Shown: one piece after another, positions 46,155-57,109 of the stretch | Numbering within the stretch: the stretch's first letter is position 1 | How the letters are laid out: each line of letters opens with the position of its first letter | Assembly (NCBI GenBank): GCA_911728435.2 | Contig: OU452200.1 | Location: forward strand, 30,705,715-30,769,714 | Length of the DNA: 64,000 bases | Direction of reading: 5' to 3' | Source of the DNA: Apoderus coryli | Lineage: Eukaryota; Arthropoda; Insecta; Coleoptera; Attelabidae | Made by a program: the position numbers and the translations under genes | Notes under the pieces: generated by a model | Told to the model about the DNA's origin: nothing | The model's input: the letters and a program-made list of their open reading frames with translations, nothing else | The model's database searches: none

Positions 46155-47115
46155 ATAAAGGGTGGACCAAAAAAGAGATATTTATTTAAATAGCATACGC
46201 TGGTTGTGGATATAATTTAAGATGTCATATACCTATCTCTTACGGTTTTCACAAAAATCATCAATTTTTGAAGATTTAGAGCCTTGATAAAAAAGTTAAT
46301 ATTTCCGTGTATAGTAAATTTATTTTTATACTTCCTTATTGGTGCAAAAAATTTTCTCTTAAGTTCTTATACTTACAATAAGTATAAACATTTATCGCCA
46401 TTTAGATGAGTGTAACTTGATTTTCTTCAATGCAACAGCCTGTAAATTTTGGATTGAGAAGATGCAGATTTTAATACTCCATGAATTTTGTTAAGGGTGG
46501 TTGTACTCAAATTGCTTCATTTCAGCTCAAATAAAGTTTTCTATTGCTCAGACCTGATTTTTTGATATTACTTCAAACCCTATCCGGCTCACATCAAAAA
46601 TATTAGACACATGATGTTAATTATTTTAATAAACATATCACAGCGAAATTCAGATTTAACAAAATTCAATATTAAGCAGAAAAGTGTGAAAATGAACCGA
46701 AACAAAAAAATTCGGTGTATAGCCTATACCTACTGAAAATGGAAATCATTTCGAATATTTAATTATATTATAGTTAGTTTAAACCGAGATTTAGTATTAT
46801 GTCGTGGTTAATTTAGTTATATCTGGATTTAACTGTGTTTTTCTTTATAAAAATAACTAATATCATCATTTTTTATGTCAGCCTCCGATTTTTTTGAGGA
46901 AATATCAAAAAATTTAGTCTTTCTAATAGAAAAACGCATTTTCAGCGACAATAAAGAAACTAACCAAAATCTTGCACTCATACTGACAACTCTTTAACAA
47001 GATTCATGTAGCATTAAAATCTGCATCTTGTAAAATTTACAAGGTGTTGCATTTGAGAAAATCAAGTTAAATGGCGATAAATCATTTTAGTTACTGATTA
47101 TAAACACCCAGTATA
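46155..47115. mobile_element. Long-TIR element without coding capacity
   Basis: The left region GCCATTTAGATGAGTGTAAC, TGATTTTCTTCAATGCAACA and GATGCAGATTTTAAT (46395-46480) is inverted at 46990-47085 (ATTAAAATCTGCATC, TGTTGCATTTGAGAAAATCA, AAATGGCGATAAA). The outer ends ATAAAGGGTGGAC and, inverted, ATACTGGGTGTTTA look like worn ends of the GGGTGT type. The interior has no transposase. Confidence 0.65.
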
Positions 47116-47892
47116 ACTTCAAATATACCATAGTTTCTTAGATTTTATTTCAGCTATGTAATTATCACCATCCGGGGCAACATAGTCCAGTCGAAATTTT
47201 AATTTAAATGTTTTCCTAAAATTTTTGTTTTAGTTCAGACAAACTATTTATTTATTGCCAAAACATACTATAAACCTGGCATAATACGGCAAAAGTATTA
47301 GGATTTACCTTAAGTTTCAAAGTACATTTTAAACAAATTTTATTTGGGCTCAAAAATAACCTCATTCTCATCACAACGACTGAACACTCCGCATCATCAG
47401 GATTTTTTGATACCACTGAATAATGGCGTCAAAAAGGGAGTTAGGCGTACTATACTAAAGTATAGTTTTAAGTTGTGCATGGGTTCCCCATCTTGCACAT
47501 AGTTGCCTTACATACTTTTGTGGAATCATACTTTGATCTTTAATTTATTGACGTACACTTGCTTTGTGATATTTTTTATGTAATTAAAAAAGTTCAATTT
47601 TAGAGTGGAGTTGTCTAGTTCGGATATTATTAGCTCAACTTAATTTTACATATTTTTAATTTAATAATTAGGTATATTAAAAAAAATTAAAACGAAAAAT
47701 CGTATTGTAAGTATTTCTGAAATAAGGTTAAGGGTATATTCAAAACTGAATTTGATTAAATTACGAAAACCTTAAATATGTTAAAATAAAGACAGTTTGC
47801 AAGAAATATTAATATTGGTTTATTAGATATATAACATTAGTACTTCCCATAAAATAAAAACTTGTTAATATATGGATCAATTACATTAATAA

Positions 47893-47928
47893 TTTATTAC
47901 AAATGCGATGTATAGCTAACATTTTATT
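47893..47928 (-). terminator. Polyadenylation signals after exon 3B
   Basis: Two AATAAA hexamers on the minus strand (47928-47923 and 47898-47893). The first is almost at the stop codon; the second, about 35 nt downstream, is the likelier one. Confidence 0.5.
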
Positions 47929-47932
47929 TCGT

Positions 47933-48075
47933 TTAAGGTGAGGCTGTAGTTGTAGCGGTAGTTACACCTGCAGTGGTTGCGGTAGTATTTGCTGCAGCAC
48001 CTTGAGCAGCAGTCGTAGAAGTTGTTGTGCTCGAAGTTGGCAGACGAGAAGTAGTGGTTGGTAGGTTTGATATTG
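47933..48075 (-). CDS. Alternative last exon B of a mucin-like secreted protein
   Basis: The acceptor ATACTTTAG precedes 48075. The exon has 143 nt: two bases complete a GCA codon with the G left by exon 2, followed by 46 codons and TAA. The peptide is almost only Thr, Ala and Ser with Pro (ISNLPTTTSRLPTSSTTTST, then TAAQGAAANTT, then TTAGVTTATTTASP), so heavy O-glycosylation is expected. It is homologous in layout to exon 3A (L-P-x-S-S-T...T/A-Q-G-x-x-x-N-T-T) but longer. Joined with exons 1 and 2 it gives a 113-residue precursor. Confidence 0.75.
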
Positions 48076-48667
48076 CTAAAGTATAATTCAACTGTACTTA
48101 AAGTAATTCTTAATTAAATTATTTCCTAGATTGATTCGCACTTTTATTATTTGTAAGTTTAAGTGCAATAATTTAAATTCTCAGCTACTGAGAAGGCCTA
48201 TATGTCATATATTTTATTTCAAAAAATATATCATTCTTCATTACTATAATAATATTTATGTCCACTTAATATTAATTTCTCCATAGCATTCAGTTGTAGA
48301 AAAACCATGTTACAAAAAATATGACATATTAATTTAAAGTTAATAGTTATTAATAATATAGCATAGCATAGCAGACAAATTACTGGATTCACCTATGCAC
48401 GGGATTTTGTTTAAATTGCGCCATACGTCGACAGAGACTGACGATATCATTTCGCTCTTATTATGAGCTCCTCAGAGTACCATAGCAGAGAACAACAGAG
48501 GGATTCGATGACGTACTGAGTTTAGACAGAGGCGCCACACGCAATTTAGTCTAGTTTAGCGTTGCGAGCGAACGGATATTCAGTGGCAGCATTAATCTGA
48601 GATTTTCGATTGCAAGTGAGATATTGTGTGATTGCAAAATTTACATTCTTATCGTGTTTCCGTTAAC

Positions 48668-48771
48668 ATGAATAAACCTAAGTGTGGCGTAGTGTGTTCA
48701 GCGAAAGGCTGTGCGAACAAGAGTTATAACTGCAACTTATCGTTTTTCACGTTTCCAAAAGATCAAGCAAG
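48668..48771 (+). CDS. THAP-domain exon 1
   Basis: ATG 48668 opens 34 codons ending at AG|GTAAGG (48771). Residues 1-20 read MNKPKCGVVCSAKGCANKSY; then NCNLSFFTFPKDQA. This is the N-terminal half of a THAP zinc finger: first cysteine pair C-x4-C (CSAKGC), then the S-F-x-x-F-P-K-D motif. Together with exon 2 (48920-49025) it gives 69 codons. The THAP fold binds DNA through C-x2-4-C...C-x2-H. It may be a transposon relic rather than a host gene. Confidence 0.65.
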
Positions 48772-48919
48772 GTAAGGTTTGTTTCGATTAACTTATTGTA
48801 TTGTATTTTTATAGTTATGTGGTATATTGTCTTATTTTTGAAATGGAATTCTTCCTGTAATCTTATATTATGCGTAGTTGTATTTTATGGTATATTACCC
48901 AGTGTTTTATATTCTATAG

Positions 48920-49025
48920 AGCTGAAATTTGGATGGATGCTTCGGACCGTGAAGGTCTTAGAGCTAGTAAAAGTTTGAGTAGCTACATATTGTGTGCTGC
49001 TCATTATGAAGACAGGATTAAGTAA
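48920..49025 (+). CDS. THAP-domain exon 2, ends prematurely
   Basis: The acceptor TTCTATAG precedes 48920. The first A completes the AG/A codon (Arg). The frame then reads AEIWMDASDREGLRASKSLS and SYILCAAHYEDRIK, then TAA. The invariant W (I-W-M-D-A) and the C-x2-H pair (CAAH) are in place. The AVPTIF box that should follow about 20 residues later is missing because of the stop, so the domain is truncated. The match of phase, spacing and motifs across the intron makes the pairing strong even though function is doubtful. Confidence 0.65.
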
Positions 49026-50284
49026 TTTTGCTGGATTTTGTACTTATATTTCAAACTAATTTTGAAAATGTGTGTACCTACACAAACAAATATTTTGAAA
49101 AAACTTATTTGCCTTAGTAAAGATATTGCATGTGTACACCCATGTTCAGAATTTCCTACACTTATATCGTAAGTGTGTATTTTAGAATAAAGTTATTTTA
49201 TACGCAAAAAATTACTATTAATAGAAATTTAAAGTGTACCAACAAAAATAAACTTACGTTATAGAAAAATATAGGTTTTTTAGCTTCTGTTCACCCCTTG
49301 ATGCACACCTGTATTACACCTACCTAGGTTCCTACTAATGACGAATACAAAAGAGTTCTTACTATAGCAAGTAAAATACCCCGATAATAACAGTAATTAT
49401 ATACACGCCTAACCCCAATAGTTTAAAATATTTCTTTAATTCGTAGTAGGAGATTTTTTGCTGAAGATTATCATAGAATTTTTAGAAGTAGTAAGTTCTG
49501 GCAAACCCACTAGTTAGGAGATTTGTCTGTTTTATTTTACCGACATTACCTAAAGTATTCCAAGCATTTGATCCACACTGTAAGCATCTCAAACACCTTA
49601 AGTACCGACCTGCACGATTATTTCAACAAAATTTAAATACAACACTGTTTTCCACTCTTTCAACATGGCGGCCACCGGCTGAATGAGATCAAAGGCGGCA
49701 AGACAGAGATGTTCTCTGACCATAGGCTACAGCATTGACCTGCGCTTAAGCACACTAAGATATATACCGACAGATATATGTAAACCATACAATCGACACA
49801 TCTATACCACAGTTTAATATACAGTTACTTCACTTCGTGTCGCAACGTTTTATCTCTGTCTTCAAAGCAATTCGCCGCTACTATAGTTAGCGTATAGTAT
49901 CTTATAGTATACATAGATATAGTATAATATAGTAGCGGGCCCAATGTGGCTGGGATTGCGACGACTCGATGCCGTTTAGCGTCTACTGACCCTTCTTATC
50001 TATAGTTATTATTCTTAGTATTCTATGTCTATACCATCGAATATTAACTATATTATTTTAACCCTACGCAGGTATGTCGCCATACACAATGTATAGGTAA
50101 CGCCAGCAGTAAATATAGAAATATAAAATAAAGCAAAATTAAAACGCCCAACGGCGATTGCGAGACCAATTCGTACTTCACCAGCATCACCCACATATTG
50201 GGGTATCACAGCGCTTTGAACGGTTGTCTCGAAACGTTTGGTTGCGGATCTTTAATGCCAAAATAAAATGAAAATTGCTAATAG

Positions 50285-50350
50285 TATTTGAGAGCGAAAC
50301 GAGATCGTCAGAATGTATCTGCCGACCCATGTCTCGTTAACCAAAATTAC
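50285..50350 (-). repeat. Inverted partner of the block at 48405
   Basis: On the minus strand: TAATTTTGGTTAACGAGACA, then TGGGTCGGCAGATACATTCT, then GACGATCTCGTTTCGCTCTC, matching 48405-48470 and 23480-23555. Confidence 0.55.
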
Positions 50351-50657
50351 GCTGAGCCCCTGCTAATATATACAAAGTTCCGTGTACAAAGGAAGCTAGT
50401 AATTTTGTCCGCTATGTCACATAATTATTTAGATCATAAAACAAATTCTATTAGTAAGTTTAATTTTATTTTGGCATTGAAGATCTATTACCGAACGCTT
50501 GGAGACCACGGCCCGAAGCGTTTTTGATGTTTCAATATTTGCATGCAGTGGGGCATATTATACTGCTGTGTGGCTGAGAAGCAGGTCGATGTTGTAGATG
50601 GACATAACTATGGTACTCTAACCAGCTCAAAATAAGAGCGGAAGGATAGCGTCAGTA

Positions 50658-50667
50658 TTTATTTATT
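50658..50667 (-). terminator. Polyadenylation signals after exon 3A
   Basis: Two overlapping AATAAA hexamers on the minus strand, about 110 nt past the exon 3A stop. Confidence 0.4.
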
Positions 50668-50772
50668 AATTTAAACAACATCTCGTGTATATATGAAGCC
50701 AGTAATTTGGTCCACTAGGTCAGAAAATTATTTTACATCCACTACAATTGTAGCACTTAGACCCCCTATAGC

Positions 50773-50864
50773 TTATGTAGTATTAGTTGTAGTACCTTGA
50801 GTAACAGACGCTGGAATTGTGCTTGAAGGTAGAGTACTAGCAGGTGGCTTTAATGATGGTGGTA
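50773..50864 (-). CDS. Alternative last exon A of the mucin-like secreted protein
   Basis: The acceptor CTTTATTTCAG precedes 50864. The exon has 92 nt: two bases complete a GTA codon with the G from exon 2, then 29 codons and TAA. It reads PPSLKPPASTLPSSTIPASV, then TQGTTTNTT. It is Pro/Ser/Thr-rich like exon 3B and shares the L-P-x-S-S-T...x-Q-G-x-x-x-N-T-T frame, so the two exons most likely arose by duplication. Use of 3A gives a 96-residue precursor. It could instead be an internal exon using a CAAG|GTACTA donor, but that would be less simple. Confidence 0.7.
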
Positions 50865-50929
50865 CTGAAATAAAGAGTATAACTCAATTTTATATTAAAT
50901 ACGTTATTTCATAATTCTATTTATAATAA

Positions 50930-51540
50930 CAATTCTTAATTTTAGAGTAGACCGCATAGCTATCAAAATGAAGTCAAAAATATAATCCTAGAGGAACATC
51001 TGGACTTGCCAATGAACCCATCAACATGGCCTTATGGGATCTTCGCGAAGTGTCTTCGTTGCCTAGAGATAATGAGTTACCATAACTGTGCTGAAATGAG
51101 CCCGGTCCACTGTTGCAGAAACTTATCAGTTCTGCACATGAATGCTTAAGTTTAAGGTAAAAAACTTTTGCTTTTCACTGTTTGGGATTTAACGATAAGA
51201 TTTTGTGTTAAACCGATTTTAAAACTACCAGTACAAGAAAATTAAGACTATTGATGCTCTTATCACTATTTCAGAGTCACTTATTACAGTTTATTACAGA
51301 TAGGCTTTCCTGAGCTTTTTGTGAAGTATATAAAACTGCAAATGGTTAAAATTTGAAAGGACTTCCACTAAACTGTGGTGTATTTAAATTAAGTTGATAG
51401 AAATCGAGCTGGTTTCGGTGGACAAAGTAGGAAGTAGGCAATTAAACATTCCATACACACCGCTTAGCTGTTCTTCAACAACTTTAACCATTCCAGCTTT
51501 TGGAAATATTAATTTATCAGCATATATAATAATTCTAATA
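50930..51540. other. No feature supported
   Basis: Intron between exons 2 and 3A. 50985-51125 has a coding-like look on the plus strand (LPMNPSTWPYGIFAKCLRCL, no family recognised) with stops around it. Confidence 0.3.
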
Positions 51541-51546
51541 ACTCAC

Positions 51547-51664
51547 CAGTAGGTGTTGTTGGCATGGTTGTAGAACTATCCTCTTCAGAGCTTTCACAAC
51601 TGTCGAATAATTCACAAAGTGCATCAGTTAGTTGTTGGAAAGTATCATAGTCATCACAACCAAA
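51547..51664 (-). CDS. Exon 2 of the mucin-like secreted protein (three-cysteine acidic segment)
   Basis: The acceptor AAATTATTAG precedes 51664 and the donor G|GTGAGT follows 51547. The exon is 118 nt, running from phase 0 to phase 1. It encodes FGCDDYDTFQQLTDALCELF and DSCESSEEDSSTTMPTTPT: three cysteines, many Asp/Glu, then the start of a Thr/Ser/Pro-rich tail. The phase-0 start fits the phase-0 end of the signal-peptide exon at 56871. The phase-1 end fits both last exons. I do not recognise the family. An odd cysteine number suggests a dimer or that another exon carries a partner. Confidence 0.75.
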
Positions 51665-51669
51665 CTAAT

Positions 51670-53040
51670 AATTTTAAAGAATAAATTTAGTTAATAAAAT
51701 TAAACGACATAACATCAACAAAGGAAATTGGATTAAGCCGAAGACAATAACGCACACCGATAAATGGCAAGACACAGTTAGAGATGCGTACTTGAACAAA
51801 TGGCGTATCCAACTCCTCCGCCACTAGATGGCCTACTTGAGATACTTTAATTATGTTTTTGTTGGTGCTGTTTTTAATTGGTTTTATTCGATTTATATTA
51901 AATTCTGACCACGAAACGGAAATCTAATGCATGTAGAGTGATTCAAAATACGTATTTGATGTTATCTTTTTTTCTTAATTACAAAGCCTAATAATCATTA
52001 CGAATAAACGTGAAGTCTTAGCATTTTAAAAACATCAATTGATATTATTGTTACATATTCAATAATGTAAGTACACAAGAATCAAGATTTTCGAGAATAA
52101 AAATAGAAAAATTTAATATTATACCTATTAGTATTTAGATTCGGAAATTCTTGGGATGAGTTGTTGTTTTCAACAGCCATTCATTTGTATTGGCAAATGA
52201 TTATCGTATTTCCCGAATGGAAAACTGCTGATTTTAGGCTTGATACCCAGCGGCCAGTCAGTTGTGTATTCAATTGTGATATGTTGATAAATCACTGTTA
52301 TCCTGTTATTTGTTGGTCGAAAATTTATTTTCTTGTTTCTGCTAGACATACTTTTTGCTAAAACTTTCCACATTTTTTGTACCTTGCCTTGTTCCTAAAC
52401 TATCTCGGATCAGTGGCCTAATTTTAGTGCCCAATTCTTAGATTGGAAAGTTTCTCACGAATTCCCACTTCGTATAAATACCTAGTGAATAATAAACCTA
52501 TTATCCGAAAAAACGCCATCTTGTGGCTTATAGTAAATGACGTTTTTTTTTCTAATAAAATAATACCTTTACTTTTATATTTCTTTAAAAAATATATAAA
52601 CGAAGGCTTTCTAGATACGCACTTCCATAATAATTACTATAATAATGGTACATATTTTATGTATTCATCTCTCTATTAGTGTCAAGACTTGAAACTAAAA
52701 TTCATAGAAATAATAAATGCAACATTTTATAACTAGATATTTACATAGAAATTACCGTAAATAATATTCCTAAAACATTCCAGTAAGTGTTAAGTAGCAA
52801 AGAATACAAAAACTGAATTTATTTTACATTTTTACAATTATTTTTATTTGTCAAATATTAGCTTCGCAAATAGAAATATTTGCAAATTACACTTTTTGTC
52901 ACATGTATAATACGGTGGTTCATACAAGCAGAACGGACCATTAAAAATATTAAGGTTTCTTTTAGCAAGGTACTTTTGAGGTTTTAAGAGTCATACAACA
53001 TTTTTTGTTGCGTATGTATTTAAAAAAAACTTTTTATACA
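51670..53040. other. No gene recognised
   Basis: Intron of the mucin-like gene; only chance ORFs. Confidence 0.4.
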
Positions 53041-53048
53041 TGATGTGT

Positions 53049-53223
53049 CGTGTAATACGTGGCCCATACCAACTGTCTTATTTTAAATGCAATACCCTGT
53101 ATGTTCTTCAATTTTTGGATTCTTTAGAAACATTTCATGTATAATGTGCTGTACATATTTTCAACGGTTTCAGAATAGTGTTAACTGTGAATCAGAAAGT
53201 TGGTATGGGCCACGATTACACGA
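53049..53223. mobile_element. 175-bp hairpin MITE
   Basis: The inverted ends 53049-53074 (TCGTGTAATACGTGGCCCAT ACCAAC) and 53199-53223 match except for one base. The spacer holds an ATACCCTGTATG element. Confidence 0.75.
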
Positions 53224-53229
53224 AAGATG

Positions 53230-55940
53230 CTATACAAAACGTTCTTGTTCAAAGAAATGTGCAACTGATAATAGCGATCGATATGTTCGAGCGTTATTTC
53301 AAACATGTCCCTATTTAATTATTATTGAATATATCCCATTTTGCTGATACAAACTATGTATATACAGAACTGGAAGTTCCGTTGTACTTACAGTACCATA
53401 TACCACGTAATATAATGACATAGGTAAGTTCTTGGATGAATGATCGAGAGAGGCTAAAAGACCTTAATGACTCCACTGCAATATACAAGTGAGAAATTAA
53501 CCTCAACCTCAAAATGTTTTATAACAAATAATAATTTTTGAGAGCATGTGTTTTCTTTATAAATAATAGGCGTTATCAAACGCGAAATATCAGCAATTTT
53601 CATTCACCTGTCTGTTACGCAAGTTCCTTTTACAATTTGAATTAATTTTGACAGTTTGACGTTGCTTTTATAAAAAAATGCAAGTGAGGTGGACAGTGGG
53701 TGAATATCAGCCAGCCGATCTGAGTTTGTAAAAGGATAACGCTTATTGCAAGTGGAAAATTGTAATTATTACCCCTAACCGAATAAGACATTCACTAACA
53801 GTGTAATATAAAAGGGATCATGAGCACATCTCTGACACACTTAATTGTGTAGTCCCGACAAATCAAAATACAATATAATTGTCAGATCACACCACAAAAA
53901 AAATATGAAAGCGAGGTGATCGTGTCATCAGCCCAGCTGATCAGAGTTTATAGAAAGAGGCCTTATTCATCACGTCTTCAAAACTTCTGTCACTGTCTAA
54001 CTAAGCCAAATTTCTATCTTCATATCCGCCATCATTACAACATAATGATATCGGGTAATGCTAAAACAAGTTCTACTTGAATTCATTGACAACCTGTATT
54101 TTCTTATAGCAAATTTCCGCACCGCACGAATTCTTAAGCGGTCTCACTCTCTGGACTAGAAACAAAATACAGCCATACGATCGTTCCTTCAGCCCCGGTA
54201 TCGACAGCAGTCCTAATTCTATAACTTCCTATTAATTTTGTTTTTTCTTTCACTTCGGAATTCTAGTACAGTACGGAAAAATCTTGGGTTGTTTCAAGAA
54301 TATTCGAAAATAGAAAATTCTGGAAGAATATGAGAAATGTATACAATGACAACTATCAATAACTACAACAAATTTTACATTATGAACCCATATTTAAGGC
54401 TGCTTTAAACGTATATAAACAAAATTCTCTTCAATAGAAAATAAAGAGCTTTATTATTATTATTTGGTGACAGATTTTCCAAGACCCTGTATTTTAGGAA
54501 ACATCAAAATACCTGAAATTTAAGTAGGTATAGCAAAATTTAAAATATAATTAAATGACCAATAAGAAATAAAAGATAATTAAAAAAACTCTTTAAACAC
54601 ATGAAACACAGCCATAGTAAAATAATAAGATAATTTTTGGTAAAATTAATTAGTTGGACTATAGTACAACATTTTGGTTCGGATCTTCTTTCCTGAACCC
54701 GTACTAGTTTTATGGTAATTAAAAAAAAATCATGATGCAGGTATCCATATTGCAAATACCTATCTCTTGAAAATAGTTGTTTATTAACATTTAATTAATT
54801 GTACACCCAGATTATTTTCCTAATATTTAGTTTAAAAAACATATTATTTAACACCCTGTAAAAAAGTTGCCTTTAAAAGAGCTGCTAAATATACCTCCTT
54901 TATTTTGTTACAAAAAAATTACTTTTATATATGAAATATAATATAAATGGACTCACACCCACGTATGCCACAATACCACGAATTTCCGCTTAATTTAATT
55001 AAAATGGCTTCACAGGTTATAGCTTTTTATTAATAATAAGTCTTAGGTTTTCAATATTACCATATACGAGTATAATAAACGTTAATCAGCTTACTCTTAC
55101 TACTTATGTGAAGTAAATGTCTGACCTTTTCTTTTTCTAAAATACGAAACCCTTAACACTGCATGAAACGTTAAAACAAAAATGACAATCAAGTTGTGCT
55201 GAAAACAAATAAAGTAAGATTTGCCATGCCTAATAATCCTGACATACTATTTTACTTTGATAAGGTTAGAACCAACCTGGAGTCCGTTTGCCTATTAACA
55301 TCATGTGTAAGTTAATTTCTCAAATTTTCTCACTCAAAGTACCTACACTGTCGTTCAGCATTGATTAGTCCCCAAAGGCAAAGACAAGAAAATATTTGAG
55401 TAACGAATGTTGACTTCCCAAATATACTAAATACGTCTAAAATTATAGCTTCAATTCCAACCTATAACAACATTGAAAGAATATAGATAGAGACACGTGA
55501 TAGACCGCAAAATTAGTAAGATTATTAGCAAACATGTATTGGTAGTTGGCTGATTGTTACTGTCTTTATAGATTTTTTAATGAAAATATTTGATCTAATG
55601 AAAAGATGAAGATTTATTCTATGCTTTTATAAAAGTAGAATTGCGATATCTTAATCTACAGGACGTAGAATACCTCTTTTTGAACTAGGTGATTTTGTCA
55701 AGCAAATAAATTTGTAACAGTAAATTTGTTTTAGTCCTGTAGGATCATGTGTTCAAGTGGTCTTTATATGCTCAATTTTTTTCACAACGATTAAAAAATA
55801 AATGCATAGTTAGCCATCTCTTAAACCTTTCCATTTGAGGACTGATCAAACAGCCTTATATTAAAAAAAAAATACACAGTAAATAAAATGTATAATTAGG
55901 ATATTAATTATTCATAATAAACTTGTGGCTTAATGTAACA
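53230..55940. other. No gene recognised
   Basis: AT-rich intronic sequence. I saw no exon, repeat or RNA gene that I can support. Confidence 0.4.
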
Positions 55941-55944
55941 AGAC

Positions 55945-56140
55945 TATATGTTGGAAATTGGCTTCACACTACCGTGCTTTCACTAGACTGGCCGTTTCAT
56001 TGATCTTCGAATCATCAGTGGATATCGGCAGGCTATTTTTCGCCGAACATGTTGCCTGCTCAAACACATCTTATTGTTAAAATTTGACTCACATAGGCCG
56101 CTACTAATGAGTTGTGTACCTGGTGAAAGCATGGTTTCTT
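55945..56140. ncRNA. Two eroded hammerhead/retrozyme pieces, opposite strands
   Basis: Minus strand (about 56030-55945): CCACTGATGATTCGAAGATC, then AATGAAACGGCCAGTC and TAGTGAAAGC, then AATTTCCAACAT. CTGATGA and GAAAC with a GGCCA loop and GTC site are kept, but stem I pairing is poor. Plus strand (about 56097-56135): GCCGCTACTAATGAGTTGTG then CTGGTGAAAGCATGG, with the core lost. They match the monomers at 62-64 kb. Confidence 0.6.
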
Positions 56141-56870
56141 ACATAAAGTCTTGTTGAATGATGTAAAAAGCTTTGTTAAGGTTAGATACCAATAGGCAGA
56201 GAAAGACAAGAAATGAATTTGTGATATTAACTGACGAATAGCGGATGAACGACAGTATATTGTAGTATATTTATGTAGTCTAACCACAGTTTAGTTATTA
56301 TCCTATGGTCTAACCACCTGCACCTCAGTCCCGCCTTAGGTGTGGTATTGCCACTGGTTTAAAGGACAGTTGCGAGTGGTGAATCTTTTTCGATATATTA
56401 CCATGTTTAAAATGGTTATACCTATATAGTTTATTTAGTTATAGTTATTGTCTTATAGTAAAGTCATGAATAGATCAGAGTAGCTTGGTAGGGATGCTAC
56501 CATTGGGTCTAGGTGCCTTCAGAGAATATTAATTACACTTTTAAGTAATATATAAAATATTATTTATCGTCGCGAATTTAGTTATGAAAATCATCAATAA
56601 TTTTTCTACCAACTTTGATTCTTTAAGACCTGCATATTCCTACGTGAAAGACACGAACTCTCACAACCATGCTGATTGCCTTTTTCTTATGAGCGGCTTT
56701 TTATTCACACAACAAAATATACTAGTGATCATATATATCCAAACAAAAGTTTTTTCTTTTCGATATTATTATGAAGAAATAATAAATATTGAATTGTGTA
56801 GTAATAATTAAAACCAATCGAAAGAAAAAGAATGAGAGGAAGAAGAAGGCAAAAAAATATATGAACCTAC

Positions 56871-56951
56871 CAAATCGAAAATGGGAGCGGCGGTGGCCTG
56901 AGATGCGGCGGCCACCGTCGCGATGGTCACGACCACCAGCCAAGTCGACAT
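56871..56951 (-). CDS. Exon 1 of the mucin-like secreted protein (signal peptide)
   Basis: ATG at 56951. It has 27 codons ending exactly at the donor TTG|GTAGGT (56871/56870), phase 0. The peptide MSTWLVVVTIATVAAASQAT then AAPIFDL is a typical signal sequence with cleavage after A-T-A or A-A. The exon is strikingly GC-rich (C/G at nearly every third position) in very AT-rich DNA, supporting selection on coding. Downstream exons on the same strand at 51547-51664 and the two last exons fit in phase. The product would be a small secreted protein. Confidence 0.75.
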
Positions 56952-56958
56952 ACTCCCG

Positions 56959-57000
56959 CCACTGAGAAATCCTTTTTCTTTTCAGCGAAAATTATAGTGC
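56959..57000 (-). promoter_or_regulatory. Proximal TATA + initiator pair
   Basis: On the minus strand TATAAT (about 56996) lies about 33 nt before TTTCTCAGTGG, whose TCAGT (56965-56961) is the arthropod initiator. The start would be 56963, leaving only about 11 nt of leader. It is a near copy of the distal pair 100 bp upstream. Confidence 0.4.
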
Positions 57001-57060
57001 ACGAGCTAAGTATGACTTCAAGAATAACAAGATTATTAGATGGAGTAATTAAGATATACC

Positions 57061-57095
57061 ACTGAGAAACAGTAGAGGGATTTTAATACTTTATA
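57061..57095 (-). promoter_or_regulatory. Distal TATA + initiator pair
   Basis: TATAAA (57095-57090) sits 32 nt before the A of TCAGT (57065-57061) on the minus strand, ideal insect core-promoter spacing. The start at 57063 gives a 5' UTR of about 111 nt. I prefer it to the proximal pair because of leader length. Confidence 0.55.
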
Positions 57096-57109
57096 CAGAC
57101 AACAATGCT

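Larger units (their letters stand above)
48405..50350 (+). mobile_element. Possible P/THAP-type transposon relic
   Basis: The inverted blocks 48405-48470 and 50285-50350 (ATTTTG.TTAA, CAT..GTCGRCAGA, CTGACGAT, TTTCGCTCT) bracket two exons encoding a THAP domain. A third, solo copy of the block lies at 23480-23555. P-type transposases begin with a THAP domain, so a P-like element is plausible, but no catalytic region or target duplication was found. It sits in the intron between exons 3A and 3B of the mucin-like gene, on the opposite strand. Confidence 0.4.

Noticed and set aside
47375..47420. CCGCATCATCAGGATTTTTT and CCGCATCATCAGCC (near 19640) as hammerhead halves
   Set aside because: No GAAA partner or stem I complement within range.
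56722..56943. 73-codon minus ORF overlapping exon 1 of the mucin-like gene
   Set aside because: It is the wrong frame; the neighbouring frame from ATG 56951 gives a clean signal peptide ending exactly at a splice donor.
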